Virus record (IMG/VR): IMGVR_UViG_3300017987_000325
Span: 1 to 26,229 of that record
Direction: 5' to 3' (one strand)
Length of the DNA stretch: 26,229 bases
From: a virus
Positions 1 to 6,890 of the stretch are shown one piece after another. The notes under the pieces were generated by a model. That model did no database searches. It was given only the letters and a program-made list of their open reading frames with translations, and was not told the DNA's origin. Made by a program: the position numbers and the translations under genes. Within the stretch, counting starts at the first letter, position 1. Every line of letters begins with the position of its first letter.

Positions 1-1
1 A

Positions 2-166
2 AACCTATACGACGGCTCATGCTGGACGTACCAAACGGCTAAGAATATCGAAGATAACTTCCCCTATATGACAAAAGAAAAAATTAGAAATGCTCTAGAC
101 CTGTTGACCCTTGGAAAAACTAGGGCAATGAAAGAACAGCTGATAGCTCCTATTTTAAAAAGGTAA
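2..166 (+). CDS. Phage replication initiator, N-terminal part (5' truncated, ends at an apparent frameshift)
   Basis: This frame is open from the window edge to a TAA at 164-166 and gives about 54 residues. They have the look of the winged-helix domain of phage replication (O/DnaD-like) proteins: a WTYQTAKNIEDNFPYMTKEK segment, then a recognition-helix-like IRNALDLL. The protein should continue with the family's GNYNKSSYDRT.WY segment, but that sequence lies one base further on, in the frame that opens at 159 and holds the 222-911 gene. The switch falls in the A5 run at 157-161. I infer that the two pieces are one gene split by one extra base, or by +1 slippage. The true start lies outside the window. 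The family call rests on pattern similarity only. Confidence 0.6.
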   Translation, partial: NLYDGSCWTYQTAKNIEDNFPYMTKEKIRNALDLLTLGKTRAMKEQLIAPILKR

Positions 167-221
167 TTACAACAAGTCCTCATACGATAGAACCATTTGG
201 TATGCATTCATTAATGAAGAA

Positions 222-911
222 ATGTTTATAGATAAATTCCAACAAATGCATTTGGGGGATCCAACAAATGGAAATGTGGGATCCAACACACCTATACCAG
301 ATACTATAACAGATACTATAACAAATATATATGTCGCTGATGCGACGTCTCACTCTAATGATGAATCATTCAAAAAATGTTTCAGTAACTCGCTTCCGGA
401 AGATACTCAAAACTCTTCCACACAGACAAATCGAAGCACAGTATGCCTAAAAGAGGCTGACAAGTTTGTACAAAAGGGGCAATCTCGTCATTATATAAAG
501 AAGAAACATATAAAAGAATGTGATGTCGCTAACGCTCCTTCCTCATCATCCTTTTCTTCAGCAATTAAACGTACAAACAACGTACAAAATGCTCCCCCTA
601 AAAACTTACCCTCTCAGGCTATACAACTTGCAGCTCTGCTGCTCGAACTTATTCAGGTACGATCACCTAAAGCTAAGGCTGATATCAACGAATGGGCTAA
701 GCATATCGATAAAATGAACCGTATCGATAAGTTCTCTTGGCTTGAGATAGAAAATATCATCAGATACGTCCATCAAAAGGATAAGTTCTGGTTTAAAGCT
801 GTCCTAAGCGCTAAAAAACTTCGAGAAAAGGCCTCCACGCTAGTTATATATATGAACGACTACCAAGACGATAAAGATCCTCAGAAGGAGTTTAACGACT
901 ATTTCTCATAA
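222..911 (+). CDS. Phage replication initiator, C-terminal part (helix-turn-helix replisome organiser)
   Basis: From the first ATG this frame encodes 229 residues, but it is open from 159 and the upstream codons read GNYNKSSYDRTIWYAF. That is the conserved end of the N-terminal domain in phage replication initiators. A polar, poorly conserved linker fills about residues 10-125. The last 90 residues have the classic C-terminal module, with WAKHIDKMNRIDKFSWLEIE, a middle IIRYVHQKDKFWFKAVLS and a KLREK end. In this family the module contacts the origin or recruits the helicase, which fits the DnaB-type gene starting 23 bases downstream. The ATG at 222 has no good Shine-Dalgarno and is probably not the native start; the native protein likely begins before the window. 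As drawn, the gene is split by a +1 shift near 157-161. Confidence 0.7.
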   Translation: MFIDKFQQMHLGDPTNGNVGSNTPIPDTITDTITNIYVADATSHSNDESFKKCFSNSLPEDTQNSSTQTNRSTVCLKEADKFVQKGQSRHYIKKKHIKECDVANAPSSSSFSSAIKRTNNVQNAPPKNLPSQAIQLAALLLELIQVRSPKAKADINEWAKHIDKMNRIDKFSWLEIENIIRYVHQKDKFWFKAVLSAKKLREKASTLVIYMNDYQDDKDPQKEFNDYFS

Positions 912-934
912 CACCCTCACTCAATGGAAAAATT

Positions 935-2284
935 ATGGATAAACATATCGAAGACGGCAAGGCGGAACTCTACGTCATAGGAGCCGCTATGAACCATTCT
1001 CAAGATAGAAGGCATATACTAGAGACTCTATCGGCTGATATGTTCTACGACTATAGGCATGTAGCAATATTTGAGGCTCTTAAGCTCTGTGATGAAGAAG
1101 GCCTGGAACCCGACTTCGTGGCCGTAGCTAAGGCCGTGGAGCTCAACAACCCCAAAGCTAAAGAGTGGACTTTCCTTGCCTATGACGATGGTAAGCCTGT
1201 AGATATAAACCTAGAGAAGTTCTTATGGCTGACGCAACAAGAAGGGCGTAGCGTCCTTGCGGAGCACTACGTTAAGATAGTGGCACACCACTACGCTAGG
1301 CGTTCTATCGTCGACATAGGCCTAGAGCTTGCCTCTTGTAAGAAAGATGAAGATGAAGAAAAACTTATCTTCTCATGTATCACAAAGCTGGACAAGCTAG
1401 CGACGGCACAGGCACACAACTACACGGCTACGGGGGAACAGTTGTTGGATAACTACGCTGAGGGTAAGACCTTCGATGCGTGGCTTACAGAAAAGAAGAA
1501 CAACAGGAAGCAGGGAAAATACAACCTTGAAGGCCCTTCTACGGGGTTTTACGGCTTAGACGTGATACTAGGAGGGCTAGCTCCTACAAGGCTTGTGGTG
1601 ATAGGCGCTAGGGCTGCTGTCGGCAAGACGGAGTTTGTTTGTCAGCTTGTTGCCAAGCTCATACACAACACCGTGCCGTGTTCCGTCTTCACGATGGAAA
1701 TGAGCCGCCAAGAGTACTTCTTACGTCTTCAAGGTATCTTGTTAAAGAAAAATTATGCATCTTTAAACCATGGAGACTTCACCGATGAATTTGATATGTC
1801 GAAGGATAAATTTCTTGAAGCACAACGCGAGGGGATTTCTGGGGTGTCTATCGTCGATGCTTCAGGGCTTACCGTTGATGCCTTCGGATCTATGGTTAGG
1901 CGCGAGGTCCGCAACAATAAAAGCAAAGTAATATTTCTTGACCATTTAGCCCTGTTACGCCCTGTGCGTAGTGGCATGTCGAGGTATGAGGCGGTGTCAT
2001 ACAATTCTAACGCTCTTAAGACTATAGCGATGAAGTGTGGGGTATGCATCGTCGCGGCGGCTCAACTCAACCGTGAGAGCGAGAAGCGTCCTAGCTGCAT
2101 TCCACAACTTCACGACTTGCGTGATAGCGGCGACATCGAGCAGGACGCCAATCAGGTGATATTGCTATCGAGGAACGACGTTGAGCATCTGGTGTGTGCT
2201 GATGTGAAGAAGAATAGGCATGGTGTCCTTGGTTATGTAAAGTTTAAGTATGATTTGTCAACACAGACGCTTGAAGAGGTGTAG
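935..2284 (+). CDS. dnaB: Replicative DNA helicase, DnaB family
   Basis: This 449-residue protein matches the usual length and layout of DnaB-type hexameric helicases, which unwind DNA 5' to 3' at the fork. The N-terminal domain (about 1-150) is helical and would bind initiator or primase. The RecA-like C-terminal domain starts near residue 200. Walker A is GARAAVGKT at 224-232 and Walker B is VIFLDHL at 332-338. The motif H4 region reads DLRDSGDIEQDA at 394-405, and a basic KKNRHG near 425-430 would serve as the arginine-finger region. Only weak ribosome-binding signal precedes the ATG. It follows the initiator by 23 bases and precedes rusA, so the three form a replication module. The family is secure; a phage copy normally replaces the host helicase at the phage fork, which is inferred here. 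Confidence 0.94.
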   Translation: MDKHIEDGKAELYVIGAAMNHSQDRRHILETLSADMFYDYRHVAIFEALKLCDEEGLEPDFVAVAKAVELNNPKAKEWTFLAYDDGKPVDINLEKFLWLTQQEGRSVLAEHYVKIVAHHYARRSIVDIGLELASCKKDEDEEKLIFSCITKLDKLATAQAHNYTATGEQLLDNYAEGKTFDAWLTEKKNNRKQGKYNLEGPSTGFYGLDVILGGLAPTRLVVIGARAAVGKTEFVCQLVAKLIHNTVPCSVFTMEMSRQEYFLRLQGILLKKNYASLNHGDFTDEFDMSKDKFLEAQREGISGVSIVDASGLTVDAFGSMVRREVRNNKSKVIFLDHLALLRPVRSGMSRYEAVSYNSNALKTIAMKCGVCIVAAAQLNRESEKRPSCIPQLHDLRDSGDIEQDANQVILLSRNDVEHLVCADVKKNRHGVLGYVKFKYDLSTQTLEEV

Positions 2285-2302
2285 AGACCGGGGCCTGGCG
2301 AC

Positions 2303-2340
2303 GGCAAGGCCTATCCCTAACTGATGCTTTTGTAGAGGTG
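2303..2340 (+). repeat. Decayed direct repeat of the start of rusA
   Basis: Between dnaB and rusA, bases 2303-2320 match 2427-2443 inside rusA with only one inserted base. Bases 2328-2340 match 2457-2469 with one mismatch. The two blocks are separated by 7 bases here and 13 in rusA. The rusA copy encodes the conserved GKPIP and FCRR segments; this copy is out of frame and carries stops. I read it as a remnant of a duplicated or replaced rusA 5' end. The rest of the 103-base gap (2285-2387) shows no gene. Confidence 0.65.
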
Positions 2341-2387
2341 AAAAATGTTTTACCTCTAAAAAAACTTTTGAAATCAGGTAAGAAGCT

Positions 2388-2810
2388 ATGTTCGAACACG
2401 GCAAGAGTTTCTCTATAACAATCCCTGGCAAGCCTATCCCTAAGGCGCGGCCGCGGTTTTGTAGACGTGGAGAGCACGTGGTGACGTTTGACAGACAGTG
2501 TGAAGAAGTGGACATGGTAAGGCTATTGATGAGGGCTAAGATGGAAGGGCGGGAGCCTTTTGAGGGGCCATTACGTGTTAACATGGTATTCATTTTCGAG
2601 CCTGTTAAGAGAAGACAAAAAGAATATCCTGGTTTTCATATTAAGAAGCCTGACTGCGACAATGCTCTCAAGTTTTTTCTTGACGCCGGCAATGGTATAC
2701 TATGGGGCGACGACAAGCAGATTGTTTCTCTGTCTGGTATAAAAATTTACGGTGAAAAGGCTAAGACTGTTATAACGATAGAGAAGGTAGACTCACCCTC
2801 CAAAATATGA
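2388..2810 (+). CDS. rusA: Holliday-junction resolvase, RusA family
   Basis: This 140-residue protein has the usual RusA size and landmarks. The N-terminal SITIPGKPIPKARPR begins the fold. The acidic motif KKPDCDN lies at 87-92, with D89 and D91 as likely metal ligands. The DAGNGILWGDDKQI segment at 99-112 supplies D99, D108 and D109. RusA dimers cut four-way junctions symmetrically; in phages this clears branched DNA after recombination or replication and before packaging. An AGG about 10 bases before the ATG is a weak ribosome site. The stop overlaps the next ATG in an ATGA. Upstream lies a decayed copy of its own first codons, suggesting that this locus has been rearranged. Function by family is firm. 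Confidence 0.93.
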   Translation: MFEHGKSFSITIPGKPIPKARPRFCRRGEHVVTFDRQCEEVDMVRLLMRAKMEGREPFEGPLRVNMVFIFEPVKRRQKEYPGFHIKKPDCDNALKFFLDAGNGILWGDDKQIVSLSGIKIYGEKAKTVITIEKVDSPSKI

Positions 2811-3016
2811 GTATGTGTAGTATGATAGGGACAATAGAGACAATAAAGCTGGTGACGATTGAGCTCAACCGCGCCGACGTTTATAACATCCTTAATGGGG
2901 CTGACGTGAAGGGAAGGATGAAGGAGTATGTTAAGGACGATGGACGCCCTATAGATATTCTTATATATTGCAGCGACCCGGAGGACTCAGAGATTGTTAA
3001 TAGAAAAGAAGAGTAA
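2807..3016 (+). CDS. Small hypothetical phage protein (69 aa)
   Basis: I do not recognise this protein. It begins at an ATG that overlaps the rusA stop (ATGA at 2807-2810), so translation is probably coupled to rusA. The sequence is mixed, slightly acidic and predicted soluble, with no cysteine pair, membrane segment or repeat. A segment around residues 17-60 (VTIELNRADVYNILNGADVK, then a DILIYCS strand) alternates like a small alpha/beta protein. Its last 23 bases overlap the next gene. Codon use looks like its neighbours. It is kept as a gene because the reading frames tile without gaps through this early region. Confidence 0.6.
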   Translation: MSMCSMIGTIETIKLVTIELNRADVYNILNGADVKGRMKEYVKDDGRPIDILIYCSDPEDSEIVNRKEE

Positions 3017-3209
3017 GAAGAAGCCTTTTTATGACTGGGTAAAAATGGAAGAAGGAAAGCCTCCAAAGTTTGAGCTTGTCCATATTGTTTTTGATAATGG
3101 AGTGAAGCAGCCTGCCTGGTGGACGGGAACCACGTGGGATATGGGTAAGAAGAGAAGGGGGGAGGAGGTCGTTGCGTGGAAACGTATCATGACACATGCC
3201 GCAACGTAG
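2994..3209 (+). CDS. Small hypothetical phage protein with WWTG...VVAWKR pattern (71 aa)
   Basis: The TTG at 2994 is the likely start because a GGAGGA sits 8 bases upstream (2980-2985). The next in-frame ATG, at 3045, lacks such a site. The protein has a lysine-rich start (EKKSKKK), then a central region ending in PAWWTGTTWDMGKKRRGEE and VVAWKR. Small phage proteins that end in a W-rich strand and VxxWxx are common, and this resembles the DUF551-like pattern, but I cannot confirm the family. Function unknown. It overlaps the preceding gene by 23 bases and ends 7 bases before my preferred start of the next one. Confidence 0.6.
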   Translation: MLIEKKSKKKPFYDWVKMEEGKPPKFELVHIVFDNGVKQPAWWTGTTWDMGKKRRGEEVVAWKRIMTHAAT

Positions 3210-3216
3210 GGTTTTT

Positions 3217-3843
3217 ATGGAAGATGTCAACAACTCTAAGAAAGGGATTATCTTGAGTCTATGTTCTGGTACTGGATCGTGGGAGCGTCCTTATGTTGAG
3301 GCTGGATTTCGTGTTGAGAGCGTTACATTACCTGATAAAGACGTGATGAATTATGAGCTCCCTGACGAGGAGATATACGGTATTTTAGCGGCTCCCCCAT
3401 GCACACATTTCAGCATCGCAAGGACTGTTGCTAAGACTCCTAGAGATTTGCGGGGTGGAATGGCGGTAGTTCACAGATGTTTAGAGTTAATATGGGAGGC
3501 TCAGTACAGGATAGAGCATGACCAGCAGAAGAGATCTCCTCTGAAGTTCTGGGCTCTGGAAAATCCTGCTAGTGGATTCTTGAAATGGTTCCTTGGTGAG
3601 CCCTCTTTTTGTTTTGACCCTTGGCAATTTGGGGATGGTTACAGAAAGAAGACAGCATTATGGGGTTTATTTAATAAACCACCTGTTTTATATGATGGAA
3701 AGGCTAGTGATTTTACTTCTATAAACAACATAAAGTTATCTTCCATACATTTAGAGTGTGATTTAAAGTTAGACCGTGCTGGTCGAAAGTCAATAACCCC
3801 AAAAGGTTTTGCTAAAGAGTTTTTTAAAGCTAATAGTGGATAA
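3217..3843 (+). CDS. Orphan C5-type cytosine DNA methyltransferase-like protein
   Basis: The protein reads ILSLCSGTGSWERPYVEAGF near its start, which is the AdoMet-binding motif I of C5 methyltransferases. Then comes AAPPCTHFS, the motif IV region whose Cys attacks cytosine C6, and ALENPAS, at the motif VI position (usually ENV). At about 208 residues it lacks the large target-recognition domain and C-terminal motifs of full enzymes, so sequence choice may be relaxed or the activity altered. No restriction nuclease is next to it. A phage would use it to protect its DNA from host restriction or modify host DNA; this is inference. I chose ATG 3217, preceded by AGGG at 3208-3211, over the in-frame ATG at 3196, which lacks a good site. 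The fold is fairly sure, the activity less so. Confidence 0.75.
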   Translation: MEDVNNSKKGIILSLCSGTGSWERPYVEAGFRVESVTLPDKDVMNYELPDEEIYGILAAPPCTHFSIARTVAKTPRDLRGGMAVVHRCLELIWEAQYRIEHDQQKRSPLKFWALENPASGFLKWFLGEPSFCFDPWQFGDGYRKKTALWGLFNKPPVLYDGKASDFTSINNIKLSSIHLECDLKLDRAGRKSITPKGFAKEFFKANSG

Positions 3844-3846
3844 TTT

Positions 3847-4077
3847 ATGGCCGACAAGAAAGAAGAAGTTGTTTGGATGTTCTGCGCGCAGTGCAAGCGC
3901 ACGGTGTTGCATAACAATTGTGGTCTTTGCCTAGCGTGCCAAGAGAAATACGATGAATCCACGCAGCCTGATAGCTGGGTTAACATGCATAAGTGCAAGA
4001 AATGTGGAGAAGTCGTCGTTTTCTTAGAAGAAGGGTGTCTACAGTGTCAGGAGGGTGGCGATGACGATGGTATTTGA
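3847..4077 (+). CDS. Small double zinc-ribbon protein (76 aa)
   Basis: The cysteines fall in CxxC pairs at C13/C16, C28/C31, C50/C53 and C64/C67, with an extra C25. This would make two zinc ribbons joined by a 20-residue linker, followed by an acidic tail (GGDDDGI). No catalytic motif is visible. Such small zinc proteins in phage early regions usually act by binding nucleic acid or a host protein, but nothing here fixes a target. It starts 3 bases after the methyltransferase stop and its end overlaps the next gene. Calling it a zinc protein is well supported by the cysteine spacing; its role is unknown. Confidence 0.7.
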   Translation: MADKKEEVVWMFCAQCKRTVLHNNCGLCLACQEKYDESTQPDSWVNMHKCKKCGEVVVFLEEGCLQCQEGGDDDGI

Positions 4078-4363
4078 TGAAGATATTATCATATGCGCTT
4101 TTAGGTATGCGTTGGGTCGTAACTCTTACATAGTATGTCATGTCACAGACTATCTCATCGAAACATGGCAGATGCTCAGCGACAAGCTACAAGATCTCAT
4201 CACAGAAGAGATTGTAGAGGCTATCAACGATGGAAGGGCTGGAGACGAGGTTGATGTCTCTCTTTGGAAGGATGTCCTAGCCAACTGTGATGAAGAATAC
4301 CTGAACCGAATAAACGAAACTTGCATGGAAAACGGTCGTGTCTACAAGTGGTTGGATATATAG
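4061..4363 (+). CDS. Conserved-looking phage protein, AFRYALGR type (100 aa)
   Basis: A GGAGGG at 4050-4055 lies 5 bases before the ATG at 4061, which decides that start over the GTG at 4055 and the ATG at 4067. The protein has a CAFRYALGRNSYIVCHVTDY segment near residue 12. I recall similar RYALGR...Y...V.DYL patterns in small phage and bacterial proteins of unknown role. The middle is helical (DKLQDLITEEIVEAIND). No metal-binding or membrane features are seen. It overlaps the zinc-ribbon gene by 17 bases, consistent with coupled translation. The gene is likely real; its function is unknown. Confidence 0.65.
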   Translation: MTMVFDEDIIICAFRYALGRNSYIVCHVTDYLIETWQMLSDKLQDLITEEIVEAINDGRAGDEVDVSLWKDVLANCDEEYLNRINETCMENGRVYKWLDI

Positions 4364-4390
4364 GCAAAAAGAAAAAATAATGGAGACATC

Positions 4391-4591
4391 TTGAACTATT
4401 TGATAAAACTATTTTTCATGGACGGCAAGGACTTGGACATAAGCGTTCCTGTTGAAAACATAAATATGTTTTTAAATGCTATAGGGAAGAATAACCTTTA
4501 TTTTGACGATATTAAAGAGATAGGAATATGGATTCCAATCGACAGGATTAGGTATTTTATTATAAAGAAATCAACCAATGGAGAAAGTTAA
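4391..4591 (+). CDS. Small hypothetical protein (66 aa)
   Basis: This frame starts at TTG 4391 with GGAGA at 4382-4386, a rather short spacing of 4. An ATG at 4421 is the alternative. The protein mixes hydrophobic strands (LIKLFF; IGIWIPIDRIRYFII) with charged turns and has no recognisable motif. The stop's final A is the first base of the next gene's ATG (TAATG at 4589-4593). The tight tiling is the main evidence that it is expressed. Base composition is a little more A+T rich than in the terminase genes downstream. Function unknown. Confidence 0.5.
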   Translation: MNYLIKLFFMDGKDLDISVPVENINMFLNAIGKNNLYFDDIKEIGIWIPIDRIRYFIIKKSTNGES

Positions 4592-4914
4592 TGTCTAACA
4601 TACAATGTGTTAAGTTTAGGCCTCACCAGAAGGGCTTTCTGATGGGTTTTGCCACTATTTTCGTGGAAAAGTGGGGCATAGAGATCGACGGCTTCACTAT
4701 GTGGCAGAAAGAGGGCAAAAGGTGGATAAACCTCCCCTCTACTGAGTACGTCGACAAAGAGACTGGGGAGAAAAAGTATAAAAGCGTCTTTTATTTTAGG
4801 AATAAAGACCATCTATCCATGTTTCTTGAAGGCGTGCGTCTTGCTATCGACGAGTATATTGCGCAGATAGAAGTCGAATCTACTGTTAATGACAATGAGG
4901 GAGTGCCGTTTTAA
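4591..4914 (+). CDS. Conserved phage early protein, SpoVG-like pattern (107 aa)
   Basis: The sequence runs FRPHQKGFLMGFATIFVEKW, IEIDGFTMWQKEGKRWINLP and a later STEYVDKETGEKKY. This order (strand of variable residues, a GFT-W or G-T turn, WINLPS, then a tyrosine-rich acidic loop) is one I know from many phage early proteins. It recalls the SpoVG fold, small site-specific DNA- or RNA-binding proteins, but the match is by pattern only. The C-terminal third is a helix (SMFLEGVRLAIDEYIAQIEV) with an acidic tail. It is coupled to genes on both sides by single-base TAATG overlaps. I would not assign a function beyond possible nucleic-acid binding. Confidence 0.65.
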   Translation: MSNIQCVKFRPHQKGFLMGFATIFVEKWGIEIDGFTMWQKEGKRWINLPSTEYVDKETGEKKYKSVFYFRNKDHLSMFLEGVRLAIDEYIAQIEVESTVNDNEGVPF

Positions 4915-5225
4915 TGAATATTAATGAAAAAATAAGCATAGACGATGAGTTGTTCAAAATTAGTTTTGATTACAAAGATGATTGTCTCCCTCTCCCAGAA
5001 AAGATTCACACTCCAGAAGTCATGCCTCCTGAAGATAAAAAAATAGCTCTTATTTTTAAGCAGTTGCAGGAGGTGTTAACGTTGATCTACGACACTAAAA
5101 ACAAATTGTTTGAGTCAAGGCTTGATAGCAATTACCTTGTTGAGTCTCTATGTTTGCGAACGTTAGACTCGTTGTGCGATTATAAGGATTTTTTAAAAGA
5201 AGAAATGAAGAGGATCTCTGGATAA
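4914..5225 (+). CDS. Hypothetical protein upstream of the terminase (103 aa)
   Basis: I do not recognise this protein. Residues 1-45 are acidic and proline-rich (CLPLPEKIHTPEVMPPEDKK). From about 45 it becomes helical with heptad-like leucines (FKQLQEVLTLIYDTKNKLFE and later LCLRTLDSLCDYKDFL), suggesting a helical hairpin or short coiled coil. Start and stop are each shared with neighbours through TAATG overlaps at 4912-4916 and 5223-5227. It lies directly before the small terminase gene and is probably translated with it. There is no sign of damage. The function cannot be inferred. Confidence 0.55.
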   Translation: MNINEKISIDDELFKISFDYKDDCLPLPEKIHTPEVMPPEDKKIALIFKQLQEVLTLIYDTKNKLFESRLDSNYLVESLCLRTLDSLCDYKDFLKEEMKRISG

Positions 5226-5608
5226 TGGCTGGTGTTAAGGGCATGAAGAATTTTAAAAAAGAAGATATAGAAAAAAACAGGGGTCTTGTAGAGCGTCTGG
5301 CAGCCATAGGAACTACAGATCAAGAGCTTGGTTTTGTATTGGGGATGGCTGAGAAAACTGTTCAAAACCATTACAGAGCAGAGTTAGACCGTGGCAGGGG
5401 CAATCTACGCACTGCTCTGCGTAAGGCCCAGTTTGAGAGTGCTATCGTCGACAAGAACAGTACGATGTTGATATGGCTAGGAAAGAATTATCTTGGTCAG
5501 AAAGACTGTCGCCACGATGTGAGGCATTCTGGCGATATAACCTTCCAAAAGATTCTATATGACGCCGGAGCCATCGAAGACAGTAAAGATTCCCTGCTTC
5601 TCGCCTAG
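5225..5608 (+). CDS. Terminase small subunit-like DNA-binding protein
   Basis: Residues 18-60 contain a homeodomain-like helix-turn-helix: VERLAAIGTTDQELGFVLGM, then AEKTVQNHYRAEL. After it comes a helix of the ALRKAQFESA type and a TMLIWLGKNYLGQKD segment. This order is that of small terminase subunits, which bind the packaging site as a ring and present the DNA to TerL. The length (127 residues) is within the small-subunit range. The gene overlaps the large terminase by 50 bases, the usual arrangement. The last 30 residues (acidic, AIEDSKDS) would contact TerL. I am confident of the role from domain plus context; sequence alone would leave it a generic HTH protein. Confidence 0.8.
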   Translation: MAGVKGMKNFKKEDIEKNRGLVERLAAIGTTDQELGFVLGMAEKTVQNHYRAELDRGRGNLRTALRKAQFESAIVDKNSTMLIWLGKNYLGQKDCRHDVRHSGDITFQKILYDAGAIEDSKDSLLLA

Positions 5609-6890
5609 AGACTATCAGCTGCCCTTTTTTCAGGCGATGGATAGGGGACTAAAGCGTGCTGTTCTTGTGTTTCACAGACGTGCAGGAAAAGATTTAATAT
5701 GCTGGAACTACATGATACGCGAGGCGGCTTGTTCGCGTGTTGGGACATATTGCTATTTCTTCCCAACTTCCAGGCTGGGGCGCCGTATCTTATGGGATGG
5801 TTTCAACAAAGATGGCAAGCGTTTCATCGACTACATCCCCAAGGAGGCCATCAAAGGGCAGCCTAACAGTGTAGAAATGAAGATAGAATTGCGCAACGGC
5901 TCTGTTATCCAGATAATGGGCACTGACCAAATCCTCAACGTCGGCATCAACCCCGTTGGGTGTGTTTTCTCCGAGTTCTCGTTACAAGATCCGAGAAGTT
6001 GGGACTTTATCCGACCTATACTCCGAGAGAACGGGGGGTGGGCAGTCTTCAACTTCACCCCTAGAGGTAAGAATCACGCTTACCACCTGTATATGATGGC
6101 GAAGGATAACCCTGAGTGGTTCTGCCAGCGCCTGACCATTGAAGACACCGGCGTTCTCTCTGCCGAAGATATGGAGACAGAGCGTCGGGAGGGAATGTCC
6201 GAACATCTAATCCAACAGGAATACTATACCAACTTCGACCAGGGTGTCGAGGGAGCTTTTTACGCTAAACTACTAACGACAGCAGAAAATGAGGGGAGAA
6301 TAGGCAATGTTCCGTATGATCCACATGCTCTTGTGCAAACGGCATGGGACCTCGGTGTGGCGGATAGTACGGCTATCATATTCTATCAAAACGTTGGTAA
6401 CGAAATCCATATCATCGACACCTACAGTGCAGAGGGTGAAGGTATCGACCATTATGCCCGCATTTTACAACAAAAGGCTGAAGCTGGAGGATGGAAGTAC
6501 GGCAGGCATATAGCCCCACATGATATACAGGTTAGAGAACTAGGCTCTGGGGCACAGACGCGTCTACAGATAGCCCGTAATCTTGGGATTTCGTTCGAAA
6601 TTTGCCCAAACATTTCCATCATCGACGGCATTGAGCATGTGAGGGGGGTCTTCCCGCGCTTGTGGATTGACAGGGAAAAATGCCTATATTTCATTAGGTG
6701 CGTTGAGAATTACCACAAAACGTTCAACGAACGCCTCAACGTGTATAGCGACAAACCTTGCCACGACTGGAGTTCTCACATAAACGATGCGTTACGCTAC
6801 CTTAGTGTCTCGCAAAACAGGATGCTCACGGAGCGTATGACTGAAAAAGAGGCCTTAGACCTAGAGCAGATGTATGCTAAGCGATGGTGA
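5559..6890 (+). CDS. Terminase large subunit (packaging ATPase/nuclease)
   Basis: This 443-residue protein has both terminase domains. The ATPase has a Walker A of VFHRRAGKD type at about 37-45, a Walker B region GCVFSEFS at 134-141 and a coupling motif FNFTPRG at 164-170. The RNase H-like nuclease has WDLGVADST at 263-271, an HDI at 321-323 and HINDALRY at 407-414, giving the expected metal-binding acids. TerL cuts concatemeric DNA and pumps it into the head through the portal. In Walker B the residue before the catalytic Glu is Ser rather than the common Asp, seen in some phage terminases. The ATG at 5559 lies inside the small-subunit gene and lacks a strong ribosome site; translation is probably coupled. 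Its end overlaps the methyltransferase gene. Confidence 0.93.
   Translation: MTPEPSKTVKIPCFSPRDYQLPFFQAMDRGLKRAVLVFHRRAGKDLICWNYMIREAACSRVGTYCYFFPTSRLGRRILWDGFNKDGKRFIDYIPKEAIKGQPNSVEMKIELRNGSVIQIMGTDQILNVGINPVGCVFSEFSLQDPRSWDFIRPILRENGGWAVFNFTPRGKNHAYHLYMMAKDNPEWFCQRLTIEDTGVLSAEDMETERREGMSEHLIQQEYYTNFDQGVEGAFYAKLLTTAENEGRIGNVPYDPHALVQTAWDLGVADSTAIIFYQNVGNEIHIIDTYSAEGEGIDHYARILQQKAEAGGWKYGRHIAPHDIQVRELGSGAQTRLQIARNLGISFEICPNISIIDGIEHVRGVFPRLWIDREKCLYFIRCVENYHKTFNERLNVYSDKPCHDWSSHINDALRYLSVSQNRMLTERMTEKEALDLEQMYAKRW

Noticed and set aside
154-160. T TTA AAA heptamer as a -1 programmed slippery site
   Set aside because: A -1 shift would enter a third frame that does not encode the rest of the initiator; only a +1 change leads to the right one.
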